A stretch of 64,000 nt of DNA from assembly GCA_009701885.1 (NCBI GenBank), contig WLJH01000018.1, positions 1-64,000 on the forward strand, written 5' to 3'. The notes under the pieces are model-generated. The model searched no databases and had not been told where the DNA came from. It saw only the letters and a program-made list of their open reading frames with translations. Made by a program: the position numbers and the translations under genes. Positions 7,980 to 22,467 of this stretch are shown piece by piece. Source of the stretch: Actinomycetota bacterium (GTDB lineage: Bacteria > Actinomycetota > Actinomycetes > Propionibacteriales > Nocardioidaceae). Each line of letters begins with the position of its first letter. Position 1 is the stretch's first letter.

Positions 7980-8957
7980 TCAGCCGAACCGGCGCACCAG
8001 CTCCTGCCCGAGCGCGGTGCCCGAGAGCCAGGCGCCCTCGACCCGCGGCTTCTCCGACCAGGAGTCCCCGCAGGCGCCCACGCCGGTGTCCGTGAGCAGG
8101 AAGGTCTCGGGGCGACCGTGCGCGGGCTTGGCGAAGGTCCAGCGGTGGACGGCACTGTGCACGGGGTCGCGGTCGGTGCCGGCGTACTCCCTCAGGGCGG
8201 CGAGCATCGCGGGCCCACCGGCCGGCGGGTCGGCGAGGTGCGGGCGGGCGTGGGCGTCGGTGGAGTGTGCGACGAGCACGGGCCCGCCGTCGCAGCGGCG
8301 GCGTCCGTCGTCGGCGATCCACGACAGCACCGGGTCGTCGTTGACGAACAGCCCGTCGGGCAGCTCCTCCCAGCACCGCTCGTCGAACACGGCGGTCAGC
8401 GCCAGCACCGCCTCGTACGCCGTCGTCAGCCCCGCCACCGCGTCCGGGTGCGCCGCGGGGTCGACCAGTCGCGCCGCCTGCGGGTCCGGCATGGCGAGCA
8501 CGACGGCCCGGACGGGGCGGTCCTCGAGGGTCGGCGTGCCGTCGCGCAGGGAGACCGCGCCCTCGCCGACCTCGTGGGCGTGGGTGATCGGCAGGTCCAC
8601 CGCGAGGGCCTCGACCAGGGAGCGGATGCCGCCGGTGGTGCCCCACCGCACGGGGCCACTGGTGGTGGAGCGCTCGCCCGCGGCGGAGACGACCCCGAAG
8701 GTGTCGGTCCAGGGGCGCGCCAGGTCGGCCTGCTCCCACCGCCGCACGACCTCCTCGAACGCGGGGTCGGAGACGGTGAAGTAGGAGGCGCCGATGTCGG
8801 CGGGGCGGCCCTCGTGGCGGCGCGAGGCCATCCGGCCGCCGGGCCGGCGCCCGCGGTCGACCAGCTCGACCGGCACCCCGGCCTCGGTCAGGACCCGCGC
8901 GCACGCGACCCCCGAGATCCCGGCTCCGACCACCACCACCGGCTCGTCCACTCGCAC
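7980..8957 (-). CDS. NAD(P)/FAD-dependent oxidoreductase (renalase/amine-oxidase-like)
   Basis: The 325-residue product starts at GTG 8957, which has AGGA seven bases upstream, and opens with the dinucleotide-binding motif VVVVGAGISGVACARVL. The second motif GRRPGGRMASRR and the flavin-contacting GASYFTV stretch are characteristic of the renalase-like/amine-oxidase flavoproteins. The C-terminal FAD segment is TGVGACGDSW. No signal peptide or membrane segment is seen, so the enzyme is cytosolic. Human renalase oxidises aberrant dihydro-NAD(P) isomers; whether the bacterial homologue does this is unknown. The frame reads open far upstream only because it is antisense to sbcD. The gene is divergent from sbcD. 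Confidence 0.85.
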   Translation of the reverse strand: MRVDEPVVVVGAGISGVACARVLTEAGVPVELVDRGRRPGGRMASRRHEGRPADIGASYFTVSDPAFEEVVRRWEQADLARPWTDTFGVVSAAGERSTTSGPVRWGTTGGIRSLVEALAVDLPITHAHEVGEGAVSLRDGTPTLEDRPVRAVVLAMPDPQAARLVDPAAHPDAVAGLTTAYEAVLALTAVFDERCWEELPDGLFVNDDPVLSWIADDGRRRCDGGPVLVAHSTDAHARPHLADPPAGGPAMLAALREYAGTDRDPVHSAVHRWTFAKPAHGRPETFLLTDTGVGACGDSWSEKPRVEGAWLSGTALGQELVRRFG

Positions 8958-9029
8958 CCGGACATCCTGCCCGGGGGGTGGTCGGCGTGGGTCCACCCCG
9001 ATGTCGGTGGCCCCTCCTACGGTCGTCCC

Positions 9030-10228
9030 ATGCGCCTGCTGCACACCTCCGACTGGCACCTGGGCCGGTCCTTCCACCGCGAGGGGATGCTGGCGCACCA
9101 GGCGGGCTTCGTCGACCACCTGCTCGAGGTCGTGGAGTCCGAGCAGGTCGACGTCGTGCTGGTCGCCGGCGACGTCTACGACCGTGCGCTGCCGCCGGTC
9201 GACGCGGTCGCGCTGGCCGACGAGACGCTCTCCCGGCTGGCTGCCTCCCGGGCCCGCGTGGTGGTCACCAGCGGCAACCACGACTCCGCACGACGCCTCG
9301 GGTTCAGCTCCCGGCTGATCGACGCCGCCGGCGTCCACCTGCGCACCGACCCGGCCGGCGTCGGCACCCCGGTGCTGCTCGAGGACGAGCACGGCCCCGT
9401 GGCCTTCCACGGCCTGCCCTACCTCGACCCCGAGGCGGTCCGCGAGCCGTGGGGCCTGACCGAGCGCTCCCACGAGGCGGCGCTGGGCGAGGCCATGCGG
9501 CGGGTCCGCGCCGACCTCGCGGGGCGCCCCGGCACCCGCTCGGTGGTGCTGGCGCACGCGTTCGTCGGAGGCACCGGCCGCCCCGAGGAGCAGCGGGAGA
9601 TGGCCAGCGACTCCGAGCGCGACATCTCCGTCGGCGGCGTCTCCCTGGTCCCCTTGCCCACCTTCGACGGCATCGACTACGTCGCGCTCGGCCACCTCCA
9701 CGGTCGCCACGTCCTCGCCGACCACGTGCGCTACTCCGGCTCCCCCCTGGCCTACTCCTTCTCCGAGACCGACCACCTCAAGGGCTCCTGGCTGGTCGAC
9801 CTCGACGCCACCGGCCAGGTGCGCGCCGAGCTGGTCGAGGCGCCGGTCCCCCGCCGACTCGCCCGCCTGCGCGGCACGCTGGAGGAGCTGCTCGCCGACC
9901 CCCGGCACGCCGAGCACGAGGACTCCTGGCTCCAGGTCACCCTCACCGACAGCGAGCGGCCGGCCCAGGCGATGGAGCGGCTGCGTCGACGCTTCCCGCA
10001 CACGCTCGTGCTCGGCTTCGAGGCGGCGCTCCCCGTCGTGGGTGGGCTGCCCGCATCCCGCACGACCGGGCGCACCGACCTCGACGTGGTCACCGACTTC
10101 GTCACCACCCTGCGCGGACGCGGCCCCTCGGAGGCCGAGACCGCCCTGCTGCGCGAGGCGGTCGACGCCTGCTGCGAGGACGACGACCTCGCCGCCGAGC
10201 TCCGCCCCGAGCGCCGGGTGGAGGCCGG

Positions 10229-10232
<4 letters not shown>
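9030..10232 (+). CDS. sbcD: exonuclease SbcCD subunit D
   Basis: This 400-residue protein is the Mre11-type phosphodiesterase subunit of SbcCD, which cleaves hairpins and blocked DNA ends. The metal ligands of the calcineurin-like fold are all visible: HTSDWHLGR (residues 5-13), AGDVYDRA near 49, SGNHD near 79, an LAHAFVGG histidine near 175, and GHLHGRH near 221. ATG at 9030 begins directly at the first catalytic motif, as in other SbcD proteins. The stop overlaps the sbcC start by four bases, so the subunits are translationally coupled. Confidence 0.96.
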
Positions 10233-13417
<3,185 letters not shown>

Positions 13418-13439
13418 TCGCGCGTGTAGGTTGCCGCCC

Positions 13440-14981
13440 ATGAGCCGACCCGAGGTCGATCCCTCGTTCCTCGCGCTCCCGTTCCGCCACCTCGGCGAGG
13501 TATCCCTCGCCCGGGCCGTGGAGCTGGGCGTGACCCATGCCGACTTCCGCTTCGAGCGGGTGCGCTCCCAGCACCTGCGGGCCCGTGACGGGGTGCTGCA
13601 GTCCGCCAGCGACGTCGAGGACCTCGGCTTCGCCGTGCGCGTGGTGCACCGCGGCGCCTGGGGCTTCGCCTCCGGCGTGGTGCTGACCCCCGAGGAGGCC
13701 CGCCGGGTCGCCGAGGCCGCTGTCTCGGTCGCCGAGGTCGCCGCCGCGATGACGACCACGCCCGTGCGGATCGCCCCCGAGCCGACGTACGACGACGTCA
13801 CCTGGGTGTCCTCCTACGCGGTGAACCCGTTCGACGTCCCGACCGCCGAGAAGGCCGCCGTCCTCACCGGCTGGACCGAGCGGCTGCGCACAGGCGCGGC
13901 CGTCGACCACGCGACCGCGTTCGTGATGGCGGTGCAGGAGAACAAGTACTACGCCGACACCGCCGGCACCCGCACCACGCAGCAGCGGGTGCGGATGCAG
14001 CCCGGCTTCGAGGCGATGGGCACCGGCGCCGACACCTTCGACTCGATGGCCTCGATCGCGCCGCCGGTCGGGCGCGGGTGGGAGTACGTCGCGGGCAGTG
14101 CCGCCGACGGCGCCTGGGACTGGGACGCCGAGATCGAGGAGGTGCCCGAGCTGCTCGCGGAGAAGCTCAAGGCACCCAGCGTCGAGGCCGGCACCTACGA
14201 CCTGGTCATCCACCCCTCCAACCTGTGGTTGACGATCCACGAGTCGATCGGGCACGCCACCGAGCTGGACCGTGCCCTGGGCTACGAGGCCAACTACGCC
14301 GGCACCTCCTTCGCGACCTACGACAAGCTGGGCACCCTGCAGTACGGCTCGCCCGTCATGAACGTGACCGGCGACCGCACCGTGGAGCACGGACTGGCCA
14401 CGGTCGGGTACGACGACGAGGGCGTGCAGACCCAGGCGTGGGACATCGTCAAGGACGGCGTGCTCGTGGGCTACCAGCTCGACCGGCCGATGGGCGCGAT
14501 GAAGCCCGAGCTGGCCGGGCCCGAGCACCCCGAGGGCCGCTCCAACGGCTGCGCCTACGCCGACTCCTCCGGGCACATCCCCATCCAGCGGATGGCCAAC
14601 GTCTCCCTGCAGCCGGCCCCCGACGGGCCCAGCACCGAGGAGCTGATCGGCCGCGTCGAGCGCGGGCTGTACGTCGTCGGTGACAAGTCGTGGTCGATCG
14701 ACATGCAGCGCTTCAACTTCCAGTTCACCGGGCAGCGCTTCTACGCCATCCGCGACGGCGAGCTCGCCGGCCAGGTCCGCGACGTCGCCTACCAGGCGAC
14801 CACGACCGACTTCTGGGGCTCGATGGAGGCCGTCGGCGGGCCGCAGACGTGGCAGCTCGGCGGCGCGTTCAACTGCGGCAAGGCCCAGCCCGGCCAGGTC
14901 GCGGCGGTCAGCCACGGCTGCCCGACCGCGCTCTTCCGCGGTGTCCGCATCCTCAACACCACCCAGGAGGGCGGCCAATGA
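13440..14981 (+). CDS. tldD: TldD/PmbA family metalloprotease, TldD-type subunit
   Basis: The 513-residue protein carries the TldD zinc motif HESIGHATELDRALG near residue 265, where the two His residues and a downstream Cys/His are expected metal ligands. In E. coli TldD/TldE form a heterodimeric peptidase that degrades unfolded peptides and matures microcin B17 and CcdA-like substrates. The C-terminus (NCGKAQPGQVAAVSHG) keeps the conserved glycine/cysteine segment. ATG at 13440 is preferred to the TTG nine bases earlier. It directly follows sbcC and overlaps the TldE-type gene (ATGA) behind an AGGAGG site, so the pair is co-translated. Confidence 0.92.
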   Translation: MSRPEVDPSFLALPFRHLGEVSLARAVELGVTHADFRFERVRSQHLRARDGVLQSASDVEDLGFAVRVVHRGAWGFASGVVLTPEEARRVAEAAVSVAEVAAAMTTTPVRIAPEPTYDDVTWVSSYAVNPFDVPTAEKAAVLTGWTERLRTGAAVDHATAFVMAVQENKYYADTAGTRTTQQRVRMQPGFEAMGTGADTFDSMASIAPPVGRGWEYVAGSAADGAWDWDAEIEEVPELLAEKLKAPSVEAGTYDLVIHPSNLWLTIHESIGHATELDRALGYEANYAGTSFATYDKLGTLQYGSPVMNVTGDRTVEHGLATVGYDDEGVQTQAWDIVKDGVLVGYQLDRPMGAMKPELAGPEHPEGRSNGCAYADSSGHIPIQRMANVSLQPAPDGPSTEELIGRVERGLYVVGDKSWSIDMQRFNFQFTGQRFYAIRDGELAGQVRDVAYQATTTDFWGSMEAVGGPQTWQLGGAFNCGKAQPGQVAAVSHGCPTALFRGVRILNTTQEGGQ

Positions 14982-16384
14982 GCCGGCCAGTGAGCGCCCC
15001 GATCTCTCCCCAGAGCCTGGTCGAGCAGGGCCTGCACGCGACGACCGCCGACGACTGCATGGTCGTGGTCACCAACGGCACCGACGCCAACCTGCGCTGG
15101 GCCAACAACACCCTCACCACCAACGGCGTCATGCACGGCGTCGACGTCTCGGTCATCAGCTTCGTCCGCGGGGCCCAGGGCACCAGCGTCGGCACCGTCT
15201 CCGGCAGCGCCGCCACGCAGGCCCAGGTGACCGAGCTGGTCCGCGCCGCGGACGCCGCAGCCCGGGCCGGCTCCCCCGCCGAGGACGCGGCCGACCTCGT
15301 CCGCGACCGGGTCAGCCCCGACTGGGACGAGCCGCCGGCCGCCACCGACATCCACGTCTTCGACACCTTCGCGCCGGCCCTGGGTGAGGCCTTCGGCCGC
15401 GCCGGTGCGGCCGGACGGGTGCTCTACGGCTTCGTCGAGCACCGGGTCAGCACCACCTACCTCGGCTCGACCACCGGGCTGCGGCTGCGCCACGTCCAGC
15501 CGACCGGACACTACGCCTGCACCGGCAAGGACGCCGCGCTGACCCAGTCCGCCTGGGTCGGCGGCGCGACCCGCGACTTCGCCGACGTCGACGCGCTGGC
15601 CCTCGAGGCCGAGCTCGAGCAGCGGCTCGGCTGGGGCGCGCGCCGCGTGGACCTGCCGGCCGGGCGCTACGACACGATCCTGCCGCCCACCTCGGTGGCC
15701 GACCTGATGATCGACGCCTACTGGTACGCCGGCGCCCGTGCCGCCCACGAGGGCCAGTCGGTCTACTCCCGCCGCGGCGGCGGCACCCGGATCGGCGAGC
15801 GGATCGCCGCGCCCGGCGTGCGGCTGCACTCCGACCCGGCGTACCCCGGCCTGGAGTCGGCCCCCTTCGCGGTCACCGGCTCCTCGGACGACGAGCGGTC
15901 TGTCTTCGACAACGGTCTCGAGCTGGGCCCCACCGACTGGATCCGCGACGGCGAGCTGACCTCGTTGATCCAGACCCGGCAGACCGCCGCGATGACCGGC
16001 CAGCCGCTGACGCCGTACGTCGACAACCTGGTGCTCGAGGTCGACGGCGGCTCCGGGGACGTGATGGACCTCGTGCGCGGCACCCAGCGCGGGCTGCTGG
16101 TGACCTGCCTGTGGTACATCCGCGAGGTCGACCCGCAGTCCCTGCTGCTGACCGGCCTGACCCGCGACGGCGTCTACCTCGTCGAGGACGGCGAGATCAC
16201 CGGGCTGGTCAACAACTTTCGGTGGAACGAGAGCCCGGTCGACCTGCTGCGCCGCTTCAGCCACGCGAGTGCGACCGTGCCGAGCTTCAGCCGCGAGTGG
16301 GGCGACGACTACTTCAACCGCACCGCCACCCCCGCGCTGCGGGTGCCGGACTTCAACATGTCCAGCGTCTCGCAGGCGCAGTAG
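14978..16384 (+). CDS. tldE: TldD/PmbA family protein, TldE/PmbA-type subunit
   Basis: This 468-residue protein is homologous to TldD over its length but has no HExxxH motif; the equivalent region reads [16 protein letters not shown]. That is the normal state of TldE/PmbA, the non-catalytic half of the heterodimer. The conserved C-terminal sequence with [13 protein letters not shown] and [16 protein letters not shown] supports the family. The AGGAGG at 14965-14970 and the ATGA overlap with the tldD stop decide the start. Both halves are present and intact, so an active peptidase is expected. Substrates are not identifiable, although a small exported protein lies immediately downstream. Confidence 0.9.
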   Translation: MSRPVSAPISPQSLVEQGLHATTADDCMVVVTNGTDANLRWANNTLTTNGVMHGVDVSVISFVRGAQGTSVGTVSGSAATQAQVTELVRAADAAARAGSPAEDAADLVRDRVSPDWDEPPAATDIHVFDTFAPALGEAFGRAGAAGRVLYGFVEHRVSTTYLGSTTGLRLRHVQPTGHYACTGKDAALTQSAWVGGATRDFADVDALALEAELEQRLGWGARRVDLPAGRYDTILPPTSVADLMIDAYWYAGARAAHEGQSVYSRRGGGTRIGERIAAPGVRLHSDPAYPGLESAPFAVTGSSDDERSVFDNGLELGPTDWIRDGELTSLIQTRQTAAMTGQPLTPYVDNLVLEVDGGSGDVMDLVRGTQRGLLVTCLWYIREVDPQSLLLTGLTRDGVYLVEDGEITGLVNNFRWNESPVDLLRRFSHASATVPSFSREWGDDYFNRTATPALRVPDFNMSSVSQAQ

Positions 16385-16513
16385 CCCCGCTGCCGCCCGC
16401 TGGACCAGACCACCTCGGGGCCGTGCAACCGGACCCCGGGGTGGGGCGTATCCCCCGTGACAGCACACCAGGAGCCGGTGATCCCGGCGCCGCCAGCACG
16501 GGAGATACCCACC

Positions 16514-17137
16514 ATGTCCAGCAGCACCCGCACCCACACCCGCGGCGCCCTCGGCGCGATCCTCGGTCTGACCGCCACCGCGGTGACCGGGCTCACCCTG
16601 GCCCTGCCCACCGGCGCGACGGCCACCGCCTCGGAGCCGGGCGACCCCACGATCACCCCGACCGGCACGCCCACCAGCGAGCCGACCGCCCAGCCGACCG
16701 AGCCCACCAGCGAGACCACGCAGGAGAAGGGCGTGCTCATCGAGTGCGCCGGCACCTGGAAGGGCCAGCCGGCCATGGTCTCGGTCTACGAGAACCGCAC
16801 CTACGGCAACGAGCTCGTCGTCGCCGTCGGCGCCGAGGACTCCGAGTCCTTCTGGATCACCCACCCCGAGGGCCGGATGGTCCGCCGCGGCGAGGTCCAG
16901 CAGGAGGGCCGGATGGACGGCAAGCGGGTCGTCCTCGCCGGTCGGGTCGTCCGCGACGGCGAGCCCGTCGAGGTCCACGAGGAGCGCGAGGACGCCGGCC
17001 AGCACATCGTCGTCGACGGCGTGCACAAGCCGCTCGCGGCCGACCTCGTCCTGACCTGGAAGAAGCGCAACGCTGAGCTCGACTGCGACAACGCGTTCCG
17101 CTACGACCTCACGGTCACCAAGACGCCGATCGTCTGA
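16514..17137 (+). CDS. secreted protein with Thr/Pro-rich linker, function unknown
   Basis: ATG at 16514 follows a GGGAGA site. The 207-residue product has a Sec signal peptide (THTRGALGAILGLTATAVTG, probable cleavage after ATATA near residue 40), then a low-complexity Pro/Thr/Glu linker of about 35 residues (TPTGTPTSEPTAQPTEPTS), then a compact C-terminal domain of about 130 residues rich in beta-forming residues. Two cysteines (ECAG near residue 78 and DCDN near residue 194) could form one disulfide. I do not recognise the domain. It probably sits outside the membrane or is tethered in the wall by the linker. It is separated by 130 bp from tldE and ends before a strong terminator. Confidence 0.75.
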   Translation: MSSSTRTHTRGALGAILGLTATAVTGLTLALPTGATATASEPGDPTITPTGTPTSEPTAQPTEPTSETTQEKGVLIECAGTWKGQPAMVSVYENRTYGNELVVAVGAEDSESFWITHPEGRMVRRGEVQQEGRMDGKRVVLAGRVVRDGEPVEVHEEREDAGQHIVVDGVHKPLAADLVLTWKKRNAELDCDNAFRYDLTVTKTPIV

Positions 17138-17164
17138 CCTCCCGAGCAGCGGCGGCACGGAGGA

Positions 17165-17198
17165 CGGGCCCGTCCCCACGATCGTGGGGACGGGCCCG
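17165..17198. terminator. 34-bp perfect palindrome, bidirectional terminator
   Basis: Positions 17165-17198 form an uninterrupted palindrome with arms built from CGGGCCCGTCCCCACGA and its exact complement. It lies between convergent genes, 28 bp after the secreted-protein stop and 22 bp before the gcvP stop. There is no T-run, as is common in high-GC actinobacteria. Zero loop means it could also be a protein-binding site, though the position favours termination. Confidence 0.7.
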
Positions 17199-17219
17199 AC
17201 TGCCGTTGGTCGTCGTGAC

Positions 17220-20057
<2,838 letters not shown>

Positions 20058-20113
20058 GGGTGAAGGGCTCCTGGGGATGGGCGTCCGGGTTCCCTCCCCC
20101 TCTGTCACGCACG

Positions 20114-20221
20114 CGCTCCAGAGTCGCCTGTCCTGCGCGGTCCGGGTGCCTGAGAGGTTCCGGGGAGGAATTGCCCCTTCGGCGCCCCCTGCCCGACGGG
20201 CAGCAGGAGGACTCTCCCGCG
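20114..20221 (-). promoter_or_regulatory. glycine riboswitch, single aptamer
   Basis: Read on the minus strand the leader contains the conserved blocks of the glycine (gcvT) aptamer in order: CGGGAGAGTC, GCGCCGAAGGGGCAA, CCTCTCAGGCACC, GGACAGG and GACTCTGGAG. Only one aptamer is visible, ending about 57 nt before the gcvP ATG. That is compatible with single-aptamer glycine riboswitches that use a ghost helix or a downstream platform. Glycine binding would be expected to turn gcvP on. Conserved-block recognition was by eye. Confidence 0.88.
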
Positions 20222-20272
20222 CGGGATGGTCAGCTGCGGTGAATCTACCAGTGGGACAGGTGTGGAACGCAG

Positions 20273-20303
20273 CGATCCCGTGCCGTCGGGCGGCACGGGA
20301 TCG
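20273..20303. terminator. hairpin terminator after the MerR gene
   Basis: Perfect 13-bp arms, with core GATCCCGTGCCG at 20274-20285 and its complement at 20291-20302, enclose a 5-nt loop. It sits about 62 nt beyond the stop of the minus-strand MerR gene and upstream of the glycine riboswitch. It probably separates the regulator transcript from gcvP. The remaining bases of the 20058-20364 gene-free stretch show nothing else. Confidence 0.6.
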
Positions 20304-20364
20304 GTGTCGGAGGTGCGGGGTGCCGGACCGTCTGGTCCAGCGGCGGGCACGCCAGTCGGCAGGC

Positions 20365-20967
20365 TCAGCCGGCGGAGCGGGCTGCCCGACGCGCGGCCAG
20401 CTCGTCGTTGGCGCTGGGCTCGGCGGCCGCGTCCTCGCTGGTGCGCTCGGAGGGCAGCTCGGCGAGGGTGCCCTCGATCTCACGCCAGACACCGCCGATC
20501 GCGATGCCGAAGACGCCCTGGCCGCCCTGGAGCAGGTCGATGACCTCGTCGTTGGAGGTGCACTCGTAGACCGAGGCGCCGTCGCTCATGAGGGTAACGC
20601 GGGTCAGGTCGTCGGTGCCGCGCTCGCGCAGGTGCGAGACGGCGGTGCGGATCTGCTGCAGCGAGATGCCGGCGTCCAGCAGCCGCTTGACGACCTTGAG
20701 GATCAGGATGTCGCGGAAGGAGTAGAGCCGCTGCGAGCCCGATCCCTTGGCGCCGCGCACGGTCGGCTCGACCAGCCCGGTGCGGGCCCAGTAGTCGAGC
20801 TGGCGGTAGGTGATGCCGGCGGCGTTGCACGCGGTGGGGCCGCGGTAGCCGAGGTCGCTCGGCAGGGGCGAGACGTCGTCGGTGAAGAGCAGTCCCTGCT
20901 CGTCGGCGGCCTCGGCCGCACGTTCCACGTCGACGCTGTCGCGCAGTTCCTGCTCGTGCTCGTTCAC
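20365..20967 (-). CDS. MerR-family regulator, ResR/McdR-like (Rv1830 position)
   Basis: The 200-residue protein has an MerR-type winged helix (about residues 38-110), including [20 protein letters not shown] and [16 protein letters not shown] short C-terminal effector/dimer region ([26 protein letters not shown]) follows. No metal-binding cysteines of the classic MerR type are present beyond C47. By position between gcvP and the bifunctional nuclease gene it corresponds to mycobacterial Rv1830 (ResR/McdR), linked in published work to cell division and antibiotic resilience; equivalence is inferred from synteny. GTG at 20967 has a GGAGG site. A promoter-like pair lies about 100 bp upstream. 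Confidence 0.85.
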   Translation of the reverse strand: MNEHEQELRDSVDVERAAEAADEQGLLFTDDVSPLPSDLGYRGPTACNAAGITYRQLDYWARTGLVEPTVRGAKGSGSQRLYSFRDILILKVVKRLLDAGISLQQIRTAVSHLRERGTDDLTRVTLMSDGASVYECTSNDEVIDLLQGGQGVFGIAIGGVWREIEGTLAELPSERTSEDAAAEPSANDELAARRAARSAG

Positions 20968-21065
20968 GCGGTCCTCCGGGGGTCTACTCCGTTGGGCGTA
21001 GCTCCGGGGAAGGGTGCCGGCGGTCCGGGTGAACCACGGCGGTGGAGTTACAACGAAGACAGTTC

Positions 21066-21094
21066 AAGGTAGGCGGTGCCCGCATCCCGGTCAA
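21066..21094 (-). promoter_or_regulatory. sigma70-type promoter candidate for the MerR (Rv1830-like) gene
   Basis: On the minus strand TTGACC (21094-21089) and TACCTT (21071-21066) are separated by exactly 17 bp, a good -35/-10 pair for a housekeeping sigma factor. It lies about 100 bp before the GTG at 20967. A CTCA/TGAG dyad sits just upstream at 21116-21134. Confidence 0.5.
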
Positions 21095-21194
21095 AGAACT
21101 CACCGGCGTGTCGAACCCTCAACCTGAGCCTGAGACTTTCTCGCCGAGCCGCCCGGTCCTTCCGGAAGAACGGGGCGGCTGGGCGGCACTCGGG

Positions 21195-21668
21195 TCAGTC
21201 GGACGGGGCCTCGAAGTCCTCGGGGGTGACATGGTCGAGGAACTCGCGGAACTTCTCGACCTCGTCCTCCTGCTCCGCCGGCACGGCCAGGCCGGCCTCG
21301 TCGAGGACCTCCTCGGCGCAGACGATCCGGGAGCCGGTGCGCAGCGCCAGGGCGATGGAGTCGGAGGGGCGCGCGGAGACCTCGGTGCCCGAGGCGAGCA
21401 CGAGGGTGGCGAAAAAGACGCCGTCGCGCACGTCGGTGATCCGCACCTCGTCGAGGGTGTTGCCGGTGGCCTCGAGCACGTCCTTGAGCAGGTCGTGGGT
21501 CAGCGGCCGCGGCGGGGTCACGCCCTGCTGGGCGAAGGCGATGGCCGTGGCCTCCACGGCACCGATCCAGATCGGGAGGTACCGGTCACCGGCCACCTCG
21601 CGCAGGAGCACGATCGGCTGGTTCGAGGGCATCTCGACCCTGACTCCCATGACGTCGACCTCGCGCAT
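21195..21668 (-). CDS. bifunctional nuclease family protein (DUF151)
   Basis: The 157-residue protein matches the bifunctional nuclease domain family (Rv1829 in M. tuberculosis): REVDVMGVRVEMPSNQPIVLL at the start, YLPIWIGAVEATAIAFA near residue 30, and SARPSDSIALALRTG near residue 100. The acidic tail (EQEDEVEKFREFLDHVTPEDF) is also usual. Plant members show RNase and DNase activity; the bacterial function is not established. It lies between two MerR genes in a conserved order, reading the same way. A promoter for the downstream MerR gene lies in the gap between them. Confidence 0.9.
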   Translation of the reverse strand: MREVDVMGVRVEMPSNQPIVLLREVAGDRYLPIWIGAVEATAIAFAQQGVTPPRPLTHDLLKDVLEATGNTLDEVRITDVRDGVFFATLVLASGTEVSARPSDSIALALRTGSRIVCAEEVLDEAGLAVPAEQEDEVEKFREFLDHVTPEDFEAPSD

Positions 21669-21724
21669 GGCACCACCCTACGCGCACGTCCACGACGTAC
21701 GGCGGGGACGGGCCGTGACCTCGA

Positions 21725-22465
21725 TCAGCGCGACAGGCCGGACTTGACCAGCGTCGCGTGCAGCCGCACCGACAGGGCGGCGATCTCCGAGGCGGCCTCG
21801 GCCACCCGGGCGCTCGCGGCGGCGTCGCGGCTGCGCTGCAGCGGCGCGACGGCCTGCTGGACCAGGCCGACCTCGCGGTCGGCGGCGGCCTTGTAGGCGC
21901 GCAGGTGGCGTGGCTCGATGCCGTAGTCGGCCAGCTCGCGGGCGGTGCGGACGACCACCAGGGCGTCGGTGTCGTAGTGCCCGGTGCCCGGGCGCGGACC
22001 CACGAGGCCGAACTGCTCCAGCTGCGCGAGCAGCTCCTCGCCGACCTCGGCGACCTTGAGGAGCTCCTTGCGCGACAGCCTCAGGTCGTCGGTGCGCCGG
22101 AAGGACTCCGGGCTCGGCGTGCCGTCGGCAGCGAGCGCCACCGTGGGCACCGTCGGCACGACCGGCTCGATCGGCGGCGGCTCCAGGCCGCGGTCGATCG
22201 CGTCGAGGTGCTCCCCGATGACCTTGAGAGGAAGGTAGTGGTCGCGCTGCATCCGCAGCACGTAGCGCAGCCGCGCCACGTCGGCGTCGGAGAACTTGCG
22301 GTAACCCGCGGGCGTGCGCTCGGGCTTGATCAGCCCCTTGTCCTCGAGGAAGCGGATCTTCGGGATGGTGACGCCCGGGAAGTCGGGGCGCAGCTGCTCG
22401 AGCACCTGCCCGATGTTCATCCGGGCAGTGCTCGACCCGAGCGGGGCGGTCGAGCCGGTCACCAC
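21725..22465 (-). CDS. ftsR: MerR-family regulator, FtsR-like (Rv1828 position)
   Basis: The roughly 246-residue protein has an N-terminal MerR helix-turn-helix (about residues 18-90: MNIGQVLEQLRPDFPGVTIPKIRFLEDKGL, with AGYRKFSDADVARLRYVLRMQRDH split across it). A Pro-rich spacer (PPPIEPVVPTVPTV) and a helical C-terminal domain with a second HTH-like segment follow. The arrangement matches Rv1828 and Corynebacterium FtsR, which activates ftsZ. The start is uncertain among GTG 22465, GTG 22462 and ATG 22411, because the upstream FHA stop leaves little space and no strong ribosome site is seen. It is probably translated in coupling with the FHA gene. Confidence 0.85.
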   Translation of the reverse strand: MVTGSTAPLGSSTARMNIGQVLEQLRPDFPGVTIPKIRFLEDKGLIKPERTPAGYRKFSDADVARLRYVLRMQRDHYLPLKVIGEHLDAIDRGLEPPPIEPVVPTVPTVALAADGTPSPESFRRTDDLRLSRKELLKVAEVGEELLAQLEQFGLVGPRPGTGHYDTDALVVVRTARELADYGIEPRHLRAYKAAADREVGLVQQAVAPLQRSRDAAASARVAEAASEIAALSVRLHATLVKSGLSR

Positions 22466-22467
22466 GC

